From NCBI RefSeq assembly GCF_000340215.1, contig NW_006921533.1:2419386-2483385 (forward strand): a stretch of 64,000 nucleotides of DNA. Direction: 5' to 3'. The translations under genes were made by a program, and so were the position numbers. The notes beneath the pieces were generated by a model. It was not told where the DNA came from. It was given only the letters and a program-made list of their open reading frames with translations, and ran no database searches. This document shows positions 61,352 through 64,000 of the stretch, piece by piece (within the stretch, counting starts at the first letter, position 1; the number at the start of each line of letters is the position of its first letter). Source of the DNA: Pseudocercospora fijiensis CIRAD86 (taxonomy: Eukaryota; Ascomycota; Dothideomycetes; Mycosphaerellales; Mycosphaerellaceae).

Positions 61352-62911
61352 AGAAGCAAGGGCGGCAAGCTGCATCGAACGGGAAAGATTCTGCTGCTAC
61401 CTACCCTGGAGGCTGCATTCTGCTGCCATTCATTGTTCAAGTGATGATGTGACGACGACGCGGTCGGTATACGGATCATCTGGCCATCATCAAGGACGAT
61501 ATTTTGGTGGCTGCACGGAGAGAGAGAGAGGCCTGGCATACCCATGGTTGAGTCGAGTCTAAATAATGCGTGCCGAGCCCGACCACACAAATCTTGTGAC
61601 AAGATCCCGGACCGTCACCTCATGCTCAGACGGAACGCCAGGCACAGAGTTCCTGAAATGTGGGCACAGCGACATCGTTCACCCGACATCTCTGGGCATC
61701 CTCGGAAGCCAGGTGCGTATGATTTTCGAGTGGCATTAGAGCCGCCTTGCATGACCAAAGAATGTCAGTGCCACGTCGATTGTCAATTCGGGCTATAGAC
61801 TGACTTGGTCGATCGATAACGCAATCTGTTTTGTGATTTTGACAGAAGAAGCCAATTTGCAGGAAATATGATGGTGATAGCTGTCCTGACTCGGTGGAAC
61901 CCTGATCGTCACAGAGTCGAACGGTCCCGCAGAAAGCCCTTCTTATCGGCGCTAACGTATGTGGGAAGTGTAAGCAGTGGCTTCATACATGTAAGAAGTC
62001 TACAGAGGGTTCGCATCACGAAGTGCAGAACAAACAATGATCTTGAGGGTGGTCCAGAATCCCTTGGTCGCTCATCCGCCATGGGCCAGAGCATCATATG
62101 ATAGATTTTCGTCATATAGCTCCTGCATCTCGCGACTTGGGACGTCTCTGGCCAGGCCATCACTACTCGGTAGCCGAGTGTCCAGAATTCGCAGCAGGCT
62201 GAAGCAGTCGGCAAGTGGTATGCAGCCAATGCGATGTTGAAGCTGCAATTCGTGTACGAAAGGTGGAGTGATTGATGGCCATCGTTGTCCAGGCCTTCAG
62301 CGTTCGAGAGGAACAGGTGTTCAGGCCTGGAGAAGGATGTTCTCCCGCTCGCGGGAATCATCGAGACACGTTCTGAGCCATCGATTCTGGGTGCGCGAAG
62401 AGTCTACAGTGCAGGGGAGACTAGACCGAGTCGGACTACTGCCTTGAAGAGGGGAATCGTATCCATGAAGTGCTGGTACAGTGCGCCCGGTATCAGGACC
62501 TGTGTTGTCACTCGCCTCGCCTTGTCTTCCATCTTGTGGTGACAAACTCGTGAGAGCAATGCTGTCATCTTTGCGCTCGAGCATGCAATACAGGGTTTTG
62601 GCGTGGTCGCGGTATGTGCTGTGGCTTCGACGGCATCGAGTCCAAATCAGTACGGAGCATCAGTGTGCCTGACCGCAGCGAGCGATGAGTATGGAATTTG
62701 GAAGTGAGAGTCGAGAGGAGGAAGAGAAGACACACGTGATGTGATTGACATGGCTTGGCAGGGTCGGCGTAGACGTTCGCCGCGCGGTGATGTAGCGCTG
62801 AAGATACGTGGGACTTTTTGGATTCGCCTTCCTCCTTCCTCTTCCGCTTCTCGACCGCCATCATGTATGCTGCCAGCGCGACTCGGTAACTGCAGAAATA
62901 TAGCGCTGACT
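61352..62911. other. Intergenic between the Harbinger element and SPF1
   Basis: About 1.5 kb without a supported gene. Contains a short (GA)n run near 61518 and frames of up to 150 codons without domain or ATG support. The last part must hold the SPF1 promoter. Confidence 0.5.
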
Positions 62912-64000
62912 ATGGCACGCAGGGCGAAAGCGCTCGTCGATAACCCGACGATCAAATCGGCGTCACTACATAATCCCATACCCTTCTTCTTCCACGCTTA
63001 CATCTGGCCTTTCGCCATCCTCTGGCCCATTTTCTTCAGCTTCTATCTCTCTCAAGAGAGCTACGATCAGTATATTCAGGGTCAAGAATGGACATTCGTC
63101 TTCTCGGGTAGTATTTTCTGCCTGCAGTCGCTGATATGGTTGATGACATTCTGGAACGTCAACATTCGCGCCTGGTTCACTGCGACTTCTGCAAAGAGCG
63201 TGCGAGACGCTGGCTTGATCAAGGTCATACCCGAGGAAAATGCTGGTGCCAGTGAGATTTGTACGATTGAGAAGGAGCGAGTCTCAGGCAGGGAGAATAT
63301 CAGCTTTTTGTTCCAGAAGAGACGATTCCTATACGATGAACAGAAGGGAACTTTCGCGCCGCTGTCATATGGTATCGATCAAGACCCGAAGCCAACGATC
63401 GGCACATATCAGCAATCAAAAGGCCTCGAGAAGGCCGACGAAATCGAAAGATTGCAACAGTACTACGGCAAGAACGTCTTCGATATCCCAGTGCCAACAT
63501 TCACCGAACTCTTCAAAGAGCATGCCGTTGCGCCCTTCTTCGTCTTCCAGATATTCTGTGTGGGGTTGTGGATGCTGGACGAGTACTGGTACTACAGCTT
63601 GTTCACGCTTTTCATGCTGGTGGTCTTCGAAAGCACTGTGGTCTGGCAACGGCAGCGGACTTTGACCGAATTTCGTGGCATGAGCATTAAGCCATACGAT
63701 GTTTGGGTGTACAGGCAAAAGAAATGGATTGAAGCCAAGAGCGACGAATTGCTCCCGGGTGACCTGGTGTCTGTAAGCCGGACAAAAGAGGACAGCGGTG
63801 TTGCTTGCGATATGCTCCTCGTCGAGGGCAGCGCGATTGTCAACGAAGCCATGCTTTCGGGCGAGAGTACACCTGTTTTGAAGGACTCAATTCAGCTCCG
63901 GCCTTCGGATGCCAGATTAGAACCTGAAGGCCTGGACAAGAATGCCTTCCTTTGGGGTGGTACAAAGGTTCTGCAAGTCCAACACGGCACCGCTTCATCA
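62912..64000 (+). CDS. SPF1: P5A-type ATPase Spf1 (ER), 3' truncated by window end
   Basis: The frame is open from the ATG at 62912 to the last base (363 codons) and was missed if a stop is required. The start MARRAKALVDNPTIKS is followed by membrane segments (FFFHAYIWPFAILWPIFFSF, then WTFVFSGSIFCLQSLIWLM), the P5A-specific KRRFLYDE and FDIPVPTFTELFKEHAVAPFFVFQIFCVGLWMLDEYWYYS read in pieces, and the actuator-domain motif NEAMLSGEST. The phosphorylation DKTG motif would be beyond the window. Spf1 is an ER P-type ATPase that removes mis-targeted transmembrane helices and affects Mn2+/ER homeostasis. The match is to Spf1 rather than to P5B. Confidence 0.95.
   Translation, partial: MARRAKALVDNPTIKSASLHNPIPFFFHAYIWPFAILWPIFFSFYLSQESYDQYIQGQEWTFVFSGSIFCLQSLIWLMTFWNVNIRAWFTATSAKSVRDAGLIKVIPEENAGASEICTIEKERVSGRENISFLFQKRRFLYDEQKGTFAPLSYGIDQDPKPTIGTYQQSKGLEKADEIERLQQYYGKNVFDIPVPTFTELFKEHAVAPFFVFQIFCVGLWMLDEYWYYSLFTLFMLVVFESTVVWQRQRTLTEFRGMSIKPYDVWVYRQKKWIEAKSDELLPGDLVSVSRTKEDSGVACDMLLVEGSAIVNEAMLSGESTPVLKDSIQLRPSDARLEPEGLDKNAFLWGGTKVLQVQHGTASS

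Noticed and set aside
61909..62361. Reverse frame of 150 codons before SPF1
   Set aside because: No domain and no gene-like composition; probably chance.

Overview
The window is nuclear DNA of a filamentous ascomycete (Pezizomycotina). Dothideomycetes of the Mycosphaerella group is the best guess, from the short introns (about 42-143 bp) with GTRNGT donors and CTRAC/CTAAC branch points, the F-box-like genes, and two transposons degraded in the manner of repeat-induced point mutation (RIP). Genus-level identity is inference only.

Layout. 1-25 kb is gene-rich and mostly housekeeping: the 3' end of a PP5 phosphatase, RFC4, a GH47 mannosidase, a GPI-type aspartic protease, an F-box-like gene, PET100, a 6-phosphofructo-2-kinase/bisphosphatase, a DUF202 membrane protein, RNase H1, eIF2D/TMA64, a second F-box-like gene, a Q/N-rich single-pass membrane protein and a glycine-zipper protein. 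25.23-28.88 kb is a complete but RIP-degraded pogo-like DNA transposon with TA target duplication. 29-56.5 kb is again gene-rich: GH1 glycosidase, CAF16 and MOD5 in a divergent pair, a WLM metalloprotease, a MARVEL protein, a long-chain acyl-CoA synthetase, homocysteine synthase, TRAPP-II TRS130 divergent from QCR10, a DUF3237 protein, a large chromodomain/CCCH protein and the chitin synthase chaperone CHS7. 57.12-61.35 kb is a complete RIP-degraded PIF/Harbinger element with 22-bp terminal inverted repeats and a 3-bp ACT duplication. The window ends inside the P5A ATPase SPF1.

Many genes were completed here by joining exons. The splices restore known family ends: the RFC4 tail, the PET100 10-residue first exon, a peroxisomal targeting tail on the acyl-CoA synthetase, all four exons of QCR10, the N-terminus of TRS130, both ends of CHS7, the P-loop of CAF16 and of MOD5, and the chromodomain core of the large nuclear protein (an in-frame stopless intron interrupts it).

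The most interesting material is the pair of transposons. Both have the same plan: a forward transposase relic in the left or central part and a second, reverse-strand relic gene in the right part. In each relic one reading frame can be followed through many TAG/TAA codons that are explained by C-to-T or G-to-A change. Their termini and target duplications are intact, so both are whole insertions killed in place. A Chp1-like chromodomain protein lies between them, but no functional link is shown by the sequence.
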